Assembly: GCF_000330705.1 (NCBI RefSeq) | Contig: NZ_ANAM01000008.1 | Span: 434,001 to 498,000 of the forward strand | Reading direction: 5' to 3' | Length of the DNA: 64,000 nucleotides | DNA from: Salinicoccus carnicancri Crm | Lineage (GTDB): Bacteria; Bacillota; Bacilli; Staphylococcales; Salinicoccaceae | In this document: positions 44,573 to 56,250 of the stretch, in pieces | Layout: the number at the start of each line of letters is the position of its first letter | How positions within the stretch are numbered: position 1 is the stretch's first letter | Program-made: the position numbers and the translations under genes | Notes under the pieces: model-generated | Told to the model about the DNA's origin: nothing | The model's input: the letters and a program-made list of their open reading frames with translations, nothing else | The model's database searches: none

Positions 44573-44597
44573 CAATACAAAACCAGTTTTTGTATTG
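44573..44597 (+). promoter_or_regulatory. Leader hairpin just upstream of the putP ribosome-binding site
   Basis: CAATACAAAA-CCAGT-TTTTGTATTG is a perfect 10-bp inverted repeat ending 7 bases before the AAGGGGAGGAG ribosome-binding region. It could be a protein operator or an mRNA stem-loop affecting translation or stability; there is no direct evidence for either. Confidence 0.45.
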
Positions 44598-44622
44598 TGA
44601 CTAAGGGGAGGAGATTTATAAT

Positions 44623-46191
44623 ATGATTTTAAACGCAGCAGTAAATTCAGAGTTCACCTTTACGGCTGGTTGGGAACAGTATTCGATGATGGCTGTGTAC
44701 TTTTTAATCCTGATTTTAATCGGCTATTATGCCTATAAGCAGTCTACGTCGAACCTCAACGAGTATATGCTTGGTGGACGTAACATCGGTCCCTGGGTGA
44801 CCGCACTGTCTGCCGGAGCATCAGACATGTCCGGGTGGATGCTGATGGGGCTTCCGGGAAGTATGTACAGCGTCGGTCTGTCCAGTATATGGATTGCCAT
44901 CGGCCTTACAGCCGGTGCCTACGTAAACTATTGGATCGTGGCACCAAGACTCCGCGTCTACTCGGAAGTATCGAAGGACTCGATTACGCTTCCCGACTTC
45001 TTTGAGAACAGGTTCAGAGATAACAGCCATATGCTTAAAATTGTTTCAGGTCTTGTCATCGTCATTTTCTTCGCTGTGTATACAGCGAGCGGCATGGTTT
45101 CCGGAGGCAAGCTTTTCCAGAGTGCATTCGATCTTCCTTATCATTGGGGATTATTCGTCACAGCCGCCGTGGTCGTTATCTATACGTTTTTCGGAGGATA
45201 TCTCGCAGTCAGCCTGACGGATTTCTTCCAGGGGACAATCATGTTCATCGCAATTGTGCTGATACCAATTGTGACATGGATGAACCTGACGGGACAGGGC
45301 ATAGAACCTTTTGTCAGGATCGAGGAGCTCGGCGCACTTGCTGACATCAACTATCTGTCGTTCATCAGTGGTGTTTCAGCCGTCACTATACTGAGCAACC
45401 TGGCATGGTTCTTCGGATATTTCGGACAGCCGCATATCATCGTCCGTTTCATGTCCATCAGATCACACAGGATCATTCCGCATGCCCGCAGAATCGGTAT
45501 AACGTGGATGTCGATTTCACTGATCGGCGCATGTCTGACGGGCCTGCTCGGCATTGCATTCACTGATGCTACACGTCATGCTGTCGCCGACCCGGAGACG
45601 ATCCTGATACTTATGAGCCAGGTCCTCTTCCATCCACTGATCGGCGGGTTTTTCCTGGCAGCAATTCTTGCAGCTATCATGAGCACGATTTCATCACAGC
45701 TCCTTGTCACTTCAAGTTCGCTTGTACAGGATTTCTATAAATTGATCCGTACTAAAGTAATCGGAAAAGAGACAAAGTCCGATGAAGAACTGGACAAGCT
45801 GTTCGTTCTCATGGGTAGACTTGCCGTTGTCCTTGTTGCCTTTGTCGCCATCCTCATCGCATGGGATGAGGAGTCTGTAATACTGAACATCGTTGCAAAC
45901 GCCTGGGCAGGTTTCGGTGCCGCATTCGGCCCGCTCGTCGTGCTTTCCCTGCATTGGAAAGGTATGACCCGTTCAGGTGCGGTAGCAGCAATTGTCGGTG
46001 GTGCAGCAACAGTAATCATATGGGTTGCAGCAGGTACTTTCGGTACCGGACTCTATGAAATGATTCCGGGCGTCATAGTTTCAACACTTGCAGCCATTAT
46101 TGTAAGTAAGCTGACGCAGGATAGAGGGGTTACTGAAGAAATCGAAGCAGAATTTGATGAAACAGTAAGAATCCTCAAGGAAGAGAGATAA
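44623..46191 (+). CDS. putP: Sodium/proline symporter
   Basis: A 522-residue SSS-family transporter with about 13 membrane segments. The PutP-specific sequences are [47 protein letters not shown] and [20 protein letters not shown]. It imports proline with Na+, useful both as nutrient and as osmoprotectant. GGAGG lies 8 bases before the ATG. The gene lies between gatCAB and camS-ligA-pcrA, the same position as in Staphylococcus. A short inverted repeat precedes its ribosome-binding site. Confidence 0.93.
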   Translation: MILNAAVNSEFTFTAGWEQYSMMAVYFLILILIGYYAYKQSTSNLNEYMLGGRNIGPWVTALSAGASDMSGWMLMGLPGSMYSVGLSSIWIAIGLTAGAYVNYWIVAPRLRVYSEVSKDSITLPDFFENRFRDNSHMLKIVSGLVIVIFFAVYTASGMVSGGKLFQSAFDLPYHWGLFVTAAVVVIYTFFGGYLAVSLTDFFQGTIMFIAIVLIPIVTWMNLTGQGIEPFVRIEELGALADINYLSFISGVSAVTILSNLAWFFGYFGQPHIIVRFMSIRSHRIIPHARRIGITWMSISLIGACLTGLLGIAFTDATRHAVADPETILILMSQVLFHPLIGGFFLAAILAAIMSTISSQLLVTSSSLVQDFYKLIRTKVIGKETKSDEELDKLFVLMGRLAVVLVAFVAILIAWDEESVILNIVANAWAGFGAAFGPLVVLSLHWKGMTRSGAVAAIVGGAATVIIWVAAGTFGTGLYEMIPGVIVSTLAAIIVSKLTQDRGVTEEIEAEFDETVRILKEER

Positions 46192-46211
46192 CACACCCGT
46201 GTTCTCAAATT

Positions 46212-46251
46212 TAAAAGTACCGCCGAAGAGATCTTCGGCGGTACTTTTTGT
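46212..46251. terminator. Bidirectional terminator between putP and camS
   Basis: AAAAGTACCGCCGAAGA-GATC-TTCGGCGGTACTTTTTG: a long stem with A- and T-runs on both sides, between convergent genes. Confidence 0.92.
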
Positions 46252-46261
46252 ATATCCGGAC

Positions 46262-47473
46262 TTATTCATATATATGGACATCCATCTCATCATCCTCATT
46301 CTTGGTGATGAGCGCATAGCTTTTGCTCTTGTCTTTGATTGAAATTTCCACATTGGTATTCCTGAAATGCTCCTGAACGAGTTCACTGACATACTGGGCC
46401 AGCCCGATGACTTCCCCCCGTGAAGTATATTCAACAGGTATTTCTATGGACAGATGTTCAAGATTGCCATCTTTGAAATACCCCTCGCCGACCGACGTCG
46501 TAAAACTGTCGAAGTATGATTCCAGTTTTCTGTTGAAGTTCTGGTAGTCACTGTTTATCTCTTCGCTGATACTTCCCGCTTCGGATGAGGGGAGGAGCAC
46601 ATAGTTCTCCTGAATTTCAGTGAATGATGAAATTTCATTGCTGCCCGGTTCAACGGTCGCGGTGGAGAGGAAATGTCCGGGTGTAATATCCGTTTCACCG
46701 GACTGCATGAAGATGCCGAACACGATTGTCATATCCTGATACTGTTCGTTCGCACGGATGCGTTCCAGGATTTCGGCCGCCATGCGCTCTCCCTGCTCCC
46801 TCACTTCCTGTTCATCAAGCGTTTTGGTATATGTTTCGCCGTACTCCTCCTCCTGGTAGTAGTACTCGCTGTTCATCGCCAATCCGATCGTCATGCCGGA
46901 AAAGTCCATGTTGCCGTCCTCATCCTGGGTCATGTAGTTCTGTTCCAGTATATGGGAGAGGTAGAGCGGTGCCTCTTCCGCGATTGTTTCGGGATCTGTC
47001 TCGCCCTCTGTGGAAGGGTTGAGCCCGAGGTTGCTGAATGCATTGTTATCCGCCTTCTCCTCCTCGCTCATCGCATCAATCTCTTCTGATGTATAGCTAC
47101 GGCTCAAAAAGCCGCGGACCATCTCTTCGGTGAAGACCTGACCCTCCCGGAATACATGATCATCCGTGCTGAAAACAGATTTGCTGATGTCGAAAAGACC
47201 TTTTTCGAATGTCTCGATATTGTAGCTTGAGACCATATTGGAACTTGTCAGCCCGCGTGATGGTGAAATCTGGTAGGGAATCACCGTCTGATAATACCCC
47301 GGATCCTCCCCGACTTCATTTGTCACCGTCTCTTCCTGTTCCTCTACAGGTGCCGTGTTCATTTCCTCTTCATCCGATGCCGTCTGCGTCTGATCGGCCA
47401 CTTCGCTTTCCGGTGTCCCGCAGGACGCCAAAAAGACCAGCAGCAATGGAGTAAGGATATATAATTTTTTCAT
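46262..47473 (-). CDS. camS: CamS-family sex pheromone lipoprotein
   Basis: A 403-residue exported lipoprotein. The signal peptide MKKLYILTPLLLVFLASC places the lipobox LASC at Cys18; an acidic, Glu/Thr-rich spacer (about 19-55) precedes the folded domain. VIPYQISPSRGLTSSNMVSS and DMTIVFGIFMQSGETDITPG are CamS family features. In S. aureus the cleaved leader of this protein yields a peptide resembling enterococcal pheromone cAM373 (AIFILAS). Here the seven residues before Cys18 are LLVFLAS. The ATG at 47473 lies just after the ligA stop, so camS is the distal gene of the pcrB-pcrA-ligA-camS operon. Confidence 0.9.
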   Translation of the reverse strand: MKKLYILTPLLLVFLASCGTPESEVADQTQTASDEEEMNTAPVEEQEETVTNEVGEDPGYYQTVIPYQISPSRGLTSSNMVSSYNIETFEKGLFDISKSVFSTDDHVFREGQVFTEEMVRGFLSRSYTSEEIDAMSEEEKADNNAFSNLGLNPSTEGETDPETIAEEAPLYLSHILEQNYMTQDEDGNMDFSGMTIGLAMNSEYYYQEEEYGETYTKTLDEQEVREQGERMAAEILERIRANEQYQDMTIVFGIFMQSGETDITPGHFLSTATVEPGSNEISSFTEIQENYVLLPSSEAGSISEEINSDYQNFNRKLESYFDSFTTSVGEGYFKDGNLEHLSIEIPVEYTSRGEVIGLAQYVSELVQEHFRNTNVEISIKDKSKSYALITKNEDDEMDVHIYE

Positions 47474-47475
47474 AA

Positions 47476-49455
<1,980 letters not shown>

Positions 49456-51627
49456 CTACTCCTTCTTTGTCAGCGGTGCAAAGTTTGCAAGCAGCCTTTT
49501 GACGCCGACAGTCGTGAATATTATGTCGAGTTCCTGGCTGTCCCCTTCTCCCTTTATGCCGGAGATGATGCCTTCGCCGAATTTCCTGTGCTCGACCTTA
49601 TCACCCACTGTGAAGCTCGTACCGCTATTGTTGGTGATGACACGGCTCCTTTTCTTCGGTCCGCGCCTGTTCATCTGGAAGCTCCCCGATGCAATCGGCT
49701 GCGGTGCCTCATCCTGACCTCCCAGGACAAGCTCTTCCGGTATTTCAGAGAGGAAGCGGCTGCGCATATTCGACTCCGTCTTGCCGTAGATCATGCGGCT
49801 GTCCGCACGTGACAGGAACAGCATGTCCTCAGCACGTGTCAATGCCACATACATCAGGCGGCGTTCCTCTTCAAGCTCCTTGTCATCGAACATCACTCTC
49901 CTCGACGGGAATATTCCCTCCTCGAGCCCGACGATGAATATGACTTTGAACTCAAGACCTTTTGAGGCATGCATCGTCATCAGAGTCACTCCGCTGTCCT
50001 CCTCGACGCCGTCCTGGTCCGATACCAGGGCCATGTCGCTCAGGAACGTGAATAAAAGTTCATCGGACACTTCATTCTCCTTGTCGAATTCACGGGTCAC
50101 CGTCCTGAACTCCTCCAGGTTTTCGATGCGGCTGCGTGACTCAAGCGAGTTCTCCTTCTCCAGCAGGTCAAGGTAGCCGGTATCCGCCAGTACTTCATCC
50201 ACGAGTTCTGTGACGGACATGTACTTAGACTTCTGCTTAAGGTTATCCAGCATATCGTTCAGATTCATGAGCTTGACGACGGCGTTCCTGGATATGCCGA
50301 TGAAATCGGACTCCCCGATTGCCTCGTATATGCTCGCTCCCGTGTGACGGCCGTGCTCTTTCAGCTTGTCCACCGTCTTCGGCCCGATGCCGCGTTTCGG
50401 CACATTGATTATCCGTTCAAATGAGATGTCGTCATTCGGGTTCTGGATGACTTTCAAATAGCTCATGAGGTCCTTTATCTCCATGCGGTCGTAGAATTTC
50501 ATGCCGCCGACCATCTTGTATGGAATATTGGATTTCACAAGCGCATCCTCAATCGCACGGGACTGTGCGTTGGTCCGGTACAGGACGGCCATGTCATTGT
50601 AGGAATACTTTGATGAGAGGTCGAGGACATTCCTTACGACTTCCTGGCCTTCCCCGCGTTCCGAATCAGAGACGATGCTCGTAAGCTTCGGCCCACCATC
50701 CCGGTCGGTGCGGAGGGCCTTGGGCTTGCGTTCGGTATTGTTGCCGATGACGGCGTTTGCCGCATCCAGGATGTTTCTGCTGGAGCGGTAGTTCTGTTCG
50801 AGCTTGATCACCGCCGATTCCGGATAGTCATCCTCGAAGTTCAGTATGTTCGTGATATCCGCCCCGCGGAATTTATAGATGGACTGGTCGGAGTCACCGA
50901 CCACGCATATGTTGCGGTATTTTTCAGCAAGCATCCTGACCAGCTGGTACTGGGCATGGTTGGTATCCTGATACTCGTCCACATGGATGTACTGGAAAAG
51001 GTTCTGGTAGCGTTCAAGAACTTTTTTCTCCTTTTCGAACAGCTCGATGGTCAGCATGATCAGGTCATCAAAATCGAGTGCGCTGTTGCGGTAGAGGATC
51101 TGCTGGTAATCATGATAGATTTCACTGTAGAGTGCATCCAGGTAGCCTTCCGCCTCTTCGGCGCTCTGTTTGGGCCTGATCAGGGAATTCTTCTTATCGG
51201 AGATGAAACCGATGATGCTTCTCGGATTATGCTGTTTGACGTCCAGATTGCGCCGCTTCAGTATATCCTTCACTACAGAACGCTGGTCTGTCGGATCGAG
51301 GATGGAGAAGCTGTTTTCATATCCGAGGTAGTTGATGTTGCTGCGCAGTATGCGCACGCACATCGCGTGGAATGTGGAGACCCATATGTCAGCAGCACCG
51401 TCACGGATGAGTGCAGACACACGGTCCCGCATCTCGCGGGCCGCCTTGTTGGTGAAAGTGATGGCCAGTATGTTCCGTGCCGGCACCTCCTTCTCCTCCA
51501 TCAGATATGCGACACGGTGCGTGAGTACACGTGTCTTCCCGCTCCCTGCACCCGCCATTATGAGCAGAGGGCCTTCGGTCGTCCGGATGGCCCGTTTCTG
51601 TTCTTCGTTCATTAAACTTAAGTCCAT
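49456..51627 (-). CDS. pcrA: ATP-dependent DNA helicase PcrA (UvrD/Rep family)
   Basis: A 723-residue SF1A helicase acting in repair and plasmid rolling-circle replication. Motif I AGAGSGKT is at residues 25-32, with Ia ITFTNKAAREM, II VDEYQDTN, III VVGDSDQSIY, IV LEQNYRSS, V MTMHASKGLEF and VI YVALTRAED all present. The C-terminal ~50 residues (VGDKVEHRKFGEGIISGIKG) form the RNA-polymerase-interacting Tudor-like tail. The start at 51627 has only a weak GGGG upstream, suggesting coupling to pcrB, which ends 15 bp before. Confidence 0.96.
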   Translation of the reverse strand: MDLSLMNEEQKRAIRTTEGPLLIMAGAGSGKTRVLTHRVAYLMEEKEVPARNILAITFTNKAAREMRDRVSALIRDGAADIWVSTFHAMCVRILRSNINYLGYENSFSILDPTDQRSVVKDILKRRNLDVKQHNPRSIIGFISDKKNSLIRPKQSAEEAEGYLDALYSEIYHDYQQILYRNSALDFDDLIMLTIELFEKEKKVLERYQNLFQYIHVDEYQDTNHAQYQLVRMLAEKYRNICVVGDSDQSIYKFRGADITNILNFEDDYPESAVIKLEQNYRSSRNILDAANAVIGNNTERKPKALRTDRDGGPKLTSIVSDSERGEGQEVVRNVLDLSSKYSYNDMAVLYRTNAQSRAIEDALVKSNIPYKMVGGMKFYDRMEIKDLMSYLKVIQNPNDDISFERIINVPKRGIGPKTVDKLKEHGRHTGASIYEAIGESDFIGISRNAVVKLMNLNDMLDNLKQKSKYMSVTELVDEVLADTGYLDLLEKENSLESRSRIENLEEFRTVTREFDKENEVSDELLFTFLSDMALVSDQDGVEEDSGVTLMTMHASKGLEFKVIFIVGLEEGIFPSRRVMFDDKELEEERRLMYVALTRAEDMLFLSRADSRMIYGKTESNMRSRFLSEIPEELVLGGQDEAPQPIASGSFQMNRRGPKKRSRVITNNSGTSFTVGDKVEHRKFGEGIISGIKGEGDSQELDIIFTTVGVKRLLANFAPLTKKE

Positions 51628-51642
51628 TTTAAAAACCCCAAT

Positions 51643-52311
51643 TTACTTGATAATTGTTCTGAGTGCCTTTTTCGTACTGTCATAGATTACATTGCCGACC
51701 ACTATCGTATCGGCATACTGCGCCATCTCCCGGGCTTCACCCGGACCGCCGATGCCTCCGCCGTAGATGACATGGGATTGCGAGGCATTGTCCCGCACCA
51801 TCCGCATGACCTCCGGGTCTCCGTATGTACCACTGTATTCTATGTAGATATAGGATGTCTGGTAGAGCTTGTCCAACATGTTAATGTAATGCGGCACCAT
51901 TTCATGTGTCACGCGTTCTGCATCCGATTTTTCAAATGCCTTGCATTCTTCGTTCATGATGATGTACGGCAGCAGCGACATTTCACTGTAGTCGATCAGG
52001 TGGCTGTATTCGGCCAGCGCCTGAAGCATCAGGCCGTGCTGCCATCTGATGTCTTTCGTATTGAAAACGGCGGGTATGAAGTAATGATCGAACCCCGGTA
52101 CGACAGCCTCCGTCGAGGTCACTTCCAGCGCCACGGGCACGGAGAATCTCCTCACGCGGGCCATCAGGTTCAGCACATTGTCTTCCGTGATGCCGTCCGT
52201 GCCGCCGACGATGATTGCATCAGTCTCCGATTCGCAGATTTTTGCGAGTGCCTCGTCAGTAATATCCTTCGCAGGATCCAATTTGAATACATGTCTACAT
52301 TCCTTCAGCAT
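51643..52311 (-). CDS. pcrB: Heptaprenylglyceryl phosphate synthase
   Basis: A 222-residue TIM-barrel prenyltransferase that links heptaprenyl diphosphate to glycerol-1-phosphate. HVFKLDPAKDITDEALAKIC, DAIIVGGTDGITEDNV, YIEYSGTYGDPEVM and YGGGIGGPGEAREMAQYADT are family hallmarks. The ATG at 52311 has GGGAG 8 bases upstream and is preferred to the in-frame ATG at 52326. First gene of the pcrB-pcrA-ligA-camS operon; a TATAAT lies shortly upstream. Confidence 0.93.
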   Translation of the reverse strand: MLKECRHVFKLDPAKDITDEALAKICESETDAIIVGGTDGITEDNVLNLMARVRRFSVPVALEVTSTEAVVPGFDHYFIPAVFNTKDIRWQHGLMLQALAEYSHLIDYSEMSLLPYIIMNEECKAFEKSDAERVTHEMVPHYINMLDKLYQTSYIYIEYSGTYGDPEVMRMVRDNASQSHVIYGGGIGGPGEAREMAQYADTIVVGNVIYDSTKKALRTIIK

Positions 52312-52404
52312 ATAGAAAACTCCCATTAAATTTCATAAGGATATTATATCATTTTTAAGCCTTCACTGTTTTATATTATGTGTGAAAACGATGGATTTTG
52401 CGAA

Positions 52405-52432
52405 CAAAAAACGCGGCTCGATGAGCCGCGTC
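52405..52432 (-). terminator. Terminator after the carboxypeptidase gene
   Basis: Minus-strand ACGCGGCTC-ATC-GAGCCGCGT followed by TTTTTTG, 7 bases beyond the stop. Confidence 0.9.
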
Positions 52433-52439
52433 AAAGTAT

Positions 52440-53126
52440 TCAATCAATCCCCAGATATTCTTCAAGTGTGAGGCCGCTTTCATAGATGGCCTCCGCCTCG
52501 TCCCCGACATATCTCAGATGCCACGGCTCGTACTGATAGCCTGTAATCTCTTCTTTACCTTCCAGGTACCTTATGATGAAGCCGTACTCGTGTGCGGCAT
52601 CCTTCATCCATTCATATTCAGGTGTATCGCCGAATTTTACGCTGAGGGTCGTGGCACTGTCTTCTGATCCCACGTCAATGGCAAGGCCTGTCTGATGTTC
52701 GGAATGACCCGGTCTCGCACTGTACTTATCAGCTGCCTCACGTCCGTCCCGCGCAACATAGTCATTGTACAGGCCGGCCTGGTAATCATACGTTCTGAAG
52801 TCGCTGACCAAAGTAAAATCAAGGCCGCGCTCCGCACCGTCGGCAAACATCTCGGTGTAAGCATCGATCACTTCCTGCTGGAGCCCCGGGTTGTAGTCCG
52901 GCGGCAGCGGGATTTCCTTGTTGACTACCAGTATGCCGTCGACATATGTGACACCGTCTGCAACTTCGATGTCAGGCAGTGCATTGAGGCTGCCGATATC
53001 CGCCGGCTCATACTGTCTTTCAAATGTTCCATGGGAGGCAGTCTGCGCTTCATCCAGCGTAATGCTGCATGCCGACATAAGGAGCGCCGCTGACACAATC
53101 ATCCCTGTTAACAGCTTGCTACTCAT
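52440..53126 (-). CDS. Lipoprotein D,D-carboxypeptidase (M15B, VanY/LdcB type)
   Basis: A 228-residue exported peptidoglycan peptidase. The leader MSSKLLTGMIVSAALLMSAC gives a lipidated Cys20. The zinc site appears as HSEHQTGLAIDVGS (the SxHxxGxAxD motif) and EPWHLRYVG, with the catalytic acid in the usual spacing. It would trim terminal D-Ala from stem peptides on the outer membrane face. GGGAAATTG is a weak ribosome-binding site. It is separated from pcrB by its own terminator and starts 35 bp after purB. Confidence 0.9.
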   Translation of the reverse strand: MSSKLLTGMIVSAALLMSACSITLDEAQTASHGTFERQYEPADIGSLNALPDIEVADGVTYVDGILVVNKEIPLPPDYNPGLQQEVIDAYTEMFADGAERGLDFTLVSDFRTYDYQAGLYNDYVARDGREAADKYSARPGHSEHQTGLAIDVGSEDSATTLSVKFGDTPEYEWMKDAAHEYGFIIRYLEGKEEITGYQYEPWHLRYVGDEAEAIYESGLTLEEYLGID

Positions 53127-53161
53127 ACAATTTCCCTTTCTGCACCGGCACCGCCATATGT

Positions 53162-54457
53162 TTATTCGAGTCCGGCACGCTTGAATATGATATCCACACG
53201 CTTCAGGTGATGGTTTCCATCAAAGCAGCTTTCAATCTCCTGCGGTGTCAGAAGCTCTCTCACCCGCTCGTCCTTTTCGATGAGCTCCCTGAAAGGCACC
53301 TTCGTCTCCCATGATTCCATCGCTTTCGGCTGCACAAGGTCGTACGCCTCTTCACGCACAAGCCCTTTGTCTATGAGTGTCAGCATGACCCGCTGTGAAT
53401 ACACGAGACCGAATGTCTTATCTATGTTGGCCTTCATGTTATCTTCGAACACCGTCAGGTTTTCGATGATGTTTGCGAACCGGTTGAGCATATAATCCAA
53501 TGCGATAGTGACGTCCGGAAGCATGATACGCTCGGCAGATGAGTGTGAAATGTCGCGCTCGTGCCAGAGCGGCACGTTTTCATATGCTGTGGTAATGTAG
53601 CCGCGGATGACACGGGAGAGCCCTGTGACATTTTCACTGCCGATCGGATTCCGTTTATGCGGCATGGCACTGGAACCTTTCTGGCCCTTGCCGAACGCCT
53701 CCTCCACTTCCCGCGTTTCTGTCTTCTGAAGGCCGCGCACTTCGACCGCAAATTTTTCGACCGATGTCGCAATCAGCCCGAGAGTGGCGATGTAATAGGC
53801 ATGCCGGTCGCGCTGCAGCGTCTGTGTGGAGACTTCCGCAGCACTGAGCCCCAGATGTTCACATACATACTCCTCCACTTCCGGCGGGATGTTTGCGAAC
53901 GTACCGACCGCGCCGCTCATCTTGCCGACCTCGATTTCTTTCCTGACATTTCTGAAACGTTCAAGGTTGCGCTTCATCTCCATGTACCAGAGCGCCATCT
54001 TGATGCCGAATGTCGTCGGCTCCGCATGGACGCCGTGTGTGCGTCCCATCATCAGTGTCGTCTTATGCTCCCTCGCCTTTAAAGCAAGCACATCGATGAA
54101 ACGCTCAAGACCACGTTCGATGATCTCATTCGCCTGTCTGATGATGTAACTCTGCGCCGTATCCACAACGTCAGTCGAAGTGAGGCCGTAATGCACCCAC
54201 TTCTTCTCTTCGCCCAGTGTCTCCGACACCTGGCGTGTGAAAGCGACGACATCATGGCGGGTTTCCGCTTCTATCTCCTTGATGCGATCGACATCGATTT
54301 CAGCATTCTTCCTGATCAGTCTCACCTCATCCGCCGGTATAAAACCGAGCTCCGCCCACGCTTCCGATGCCAGAATCTCCACTTCAAGCCATGCTCTGAA
54401 TCTGTTCTCTTCTGTCCAAATATTTGACATTTCCTCACGGGAATAACGGGAAATCAT
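53162..54457 (-). CDS. purB: Adenylosuccinate lyase
   Basis: A 431-residue enzyme of the fumarase/aspartase superfamily acting twice in purine synthesis (SAICAR and adenylosuccinate cleavage). The signature [17 protein letters not shown], catalytic His regions ([29 protein letters not shown]) and [10 protein letters not shown] are present. Start at 54457 ([20 protein letters not shown]) has AAGGAG 9 bases upstream and gives exactly the length I expect for the staphylococcal enzyme. It appears monocistronic. Confidence 0.95.
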   Translation of the reverse strand: MISRYSREEMSNIWTEENRFRAWLEVEILASEAWAELGFIPADEVRLIRKNAEIDVDRIKEIEAETRHDVVAFTRQVSETLGEEKKWVHYGLTSTDVVDTAQSYIIRQANEIIERGLERFIDVLALKAREHKTTLMMGRTHGVHAEPTTFGIKMALWYMEMKRNLERFRNVRKEIEVGKMSGAVGTFANIPPEVEEYVCEHLGLSAAEVSTQTLQRDRHAYYIATLGLIATSVEKFAVEVRGLQKTETREVEEAFGKGQKGSSAMPHKRNPIGSENVTGLSRVIRGYITTAYENVPLWHERDISHSSAERIMLPDVTIALDYMLNRFANIIENLTVFEDNMKANIDKTFGLVYSQRVMLTLIDKGLVREEAYDLVQPKAMESWETKVPFRELIEKDERVRELLTPQEIESCFDGNHHLKRVDIIFKRAGLE

Positions 54458-54560
54458 GCATACACGCTCCTTCATTATCAGTTCGGTATCATTATAACAA
54501 ACATCAATAAAAACGAACATTGAAATTATAATTAATTTCAATGTTCGCAAATAAGTGCGC

Positions 54561-54755
54561 CTATTCTTCTGTCAGCTTTCCTTCAAATATTATCTCCTGA
54601 TAGTCAACGGCCTTTTCGCCGGCTTTTTCTGTGAATACGGGCCGCTCAGTGCGCCGCACAGGGGCGTAGCCTTCGGCACGCATACGCGCCAGACAGTCCT
54701 CCAGGCTTTCCCCGCCTGTGACTTTAAATTTTTTCTTCTTTGGCTTCTCCGGCAT
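54561..54755 (-). CDS. NETI motif-containing protein
   Basis: A 64-residue basic protein. The family pattern is visible: lysine-rich start [20 protein letters not shown], then [20 protein letters not shown], then [10 protein letters not shown]. The NETI position reads GESLEDC here. Function is unknown. The ATG lies inside the upstream UPF0316 gene (32-bp overlap in a different frame) with GGAACGGGAAG before it, so translation is probably coupled. The same pairing occurs in related Bacillota, as I recall it. Confidence 0.82.
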   Translation of the reverse strand: MPEKPKKKKFKVTGGESLEDCLARMRAEGYAPVRRTERPVFTEKAGEKAVDYQEIIFEGKLTEE

Positions 54756-55368
54756 CTTCCCGTTCCTTTTCTTCATAGATTTCCTCCAGCACCTCTTCCA
54801 CGTTTTCCGGTTCATAGTTCTTCAGACGGCGGCGTCTGACGCCCTTCGTCCAGAATCCGCCGTTGATATTCTTCGGTTCGTGGGTGATGATGAACGCCTT
54901 CTCATCCAGTTCCTTGATGGTTGCGATGAGTTTGCGCTCATATTTCCTCGGGGTCAGGATCTGCATAGTGGTCCGTTCCCCGTCCCGTCCGTACTGATAG
55001 CCGTGTGTGACACCGTATCCCAGGTCTCTGATGTTCGTCGGCAGGTCGCGGTCTTTCTCGGCGGTTATCACATTGACGACGAGATAGCCGAGCGCCAGCC
55101 TCTCTTCGATTTTAAGTCCCACCAGGATACCCGCCCCGAAACCGAGTGCATAGGCCAGGACATTTTGGAACTGGTCCAGGTTCTCAAGCACAAGCCCCAG
55201 TCCGATGACGTAGACGAATGTTTCCATGATACTGAAAGTTGCTGCTGTATAACGGTACCCTTTGAGTGTTGCAATGGTGCGCATCGTCAGAAAGCTTACA
55301 TATATGATATTGATGACGAATATGACAAGCACCATCAGCCAGGGGTTTGTGGAAATGGCTGTTATCAT
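54724..55368 (-). CDS. UPF0316 / DUF2179 membrane protein
   Basis: A 214-residue protein. Three N-terminal membrane helices ([60 protein letters not shown]) are followed by a soluble DUF2179 domain (about 95-165: [40 protein letters not shown]). A very acidic tail ([20 protein letters not shown]) ends the protein. The DUF2179 module is shared with the YitT protein at 18948-19841. Its role is unknown. It overlaps the NETI gene downstream. Confidence 0.87.
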   Translation of the reverse strand: MITAISTNPWLMVLVIFVINIIYVSFLTMRTIATLKGYRYTAATFSIMETFVYVIGLGLVLENLDQFQNVLAYALGFGAGILVGLKIEERLALGYLVVNVITAEKDRDLPTNIRDLGYGVTHGYQYGRDGERTTMQILTPRKYERKLIATIKELDEKAFIITHEPKNINGGFWTKGVRRRRLKNYEPENVEEVLEEIYEEKEREDAGEAKEEKI

Positions 55369-55403
55369 GCTAAATTCCCTCTCTGATTACAATTTATGAA
55401 ATT

Positions 55404-56243
55404 TTATTTCTTTTCCGCTTCATATTTCGGTAAATTATGCCTGTGGTACGGCAGGTTACGTTTATGCCGGGATTTCCTGTACCATTTTATGATTGTTTCA
55501 TAGTCTTCATCGGATACATCCCCGCCCTCAAGGAAGTCGTCAATCGCTTTGTAGGTGACCCCCAGTGCCTCCTCATCACTGATCATCGGCTTGTCATCCT
55601 CAAGGTCTGCCGTCGGCACTTTGCTGAGCAGATTCTCCGGCGCACCAAGATACTCCATCAGCAGCCTGCCCTGGCGTTTGTTGAGTCCGAACAGCGGCAC
55701 CAAATCGCTCGCCCCGTCCCCGTATTTCGTATAGAAGCCCGTGATGGCCTCTGCGGGGTGATCGGTCCCGAGCACAATGCCGTTCCGGCTTGCCGCAACC
55801 GCATACTGTACCTTCATGCGTTCACGTGCCTTTTCATTCCCTTCGACGAAATCGCTCATTTCATATCCTGCCGACTCCAACGATTTGACACTCGCATCGA
55901 CACTCGGCCTGATATCGATGGTTGCTGCATATGACGGGCTGATGAACTCCATTGCATCAAGCGCATCCGCCTCATCATTCTGCCTGCCGTAGGGCAGACG
56001 GAGAGCATGCAGTGCATAGCCGCCGCCCGATTCCTGATTCAGTTCATCGACGGCCATCTGCACCATCTTCCCGAGCAGGGTTGAATCCTGGCCGCCCGAG
56101 ATGCCGAGTACGAACGATTTTATGAATGGGTTGTGTTTCACATATGTCTTCATGAAATCGATGATTTCCCTGATTTCCGTTTCCGGATCTATTTCGGGCT
56201 TCACATGAAATTCATCAATTATTTCCCGCTGCAATGGTCTCAT
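55404..56243 (-). CDS. nadE: NH3-dependent NAD synthetase
   Basis: A 279-residue enzyme that amidates deamido-NAD with ammonia and ATP. The PP-loop SGGQDST is at residues 49-55; LPYGRQNDEADALDAMEFI, GTDHPAEAITGFYTKYGDGA and LFGLNKRQGR match bacterial NadE. There is no glutaminase domain, so free ammonia is the donor. The pncB gene ends 7 bp upstream, so pncB-nadE form an NAD-salvage operon. Confidence 0.95.
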   Translation of the reverse strand: MRPLQREIIDEFHVKPEIDPETEIREIIDFMKTYVKHNPFIKSFVLGISGGQDSTLLGKMVQMAVDELNQESGGGYALHALRLPYGRQNDEADALDAMEFISPSYAATIDIRPSVDASVKSLESAGYEMSDFVEGNEKARERMKVQYAVAASRNGIVLGTDHPAEAITGFYTKYGDGASDLVPLFGLNKRQGRLLMEYLGAPENLLSKVPTADLEDDKPMISDEEALGVTYKAIDDFLEGGDVSDEDYETIIKWYRKSRHKRNLPYHRHNLPKYEAEKK

Positions 56244-56250
56244 GACATAA

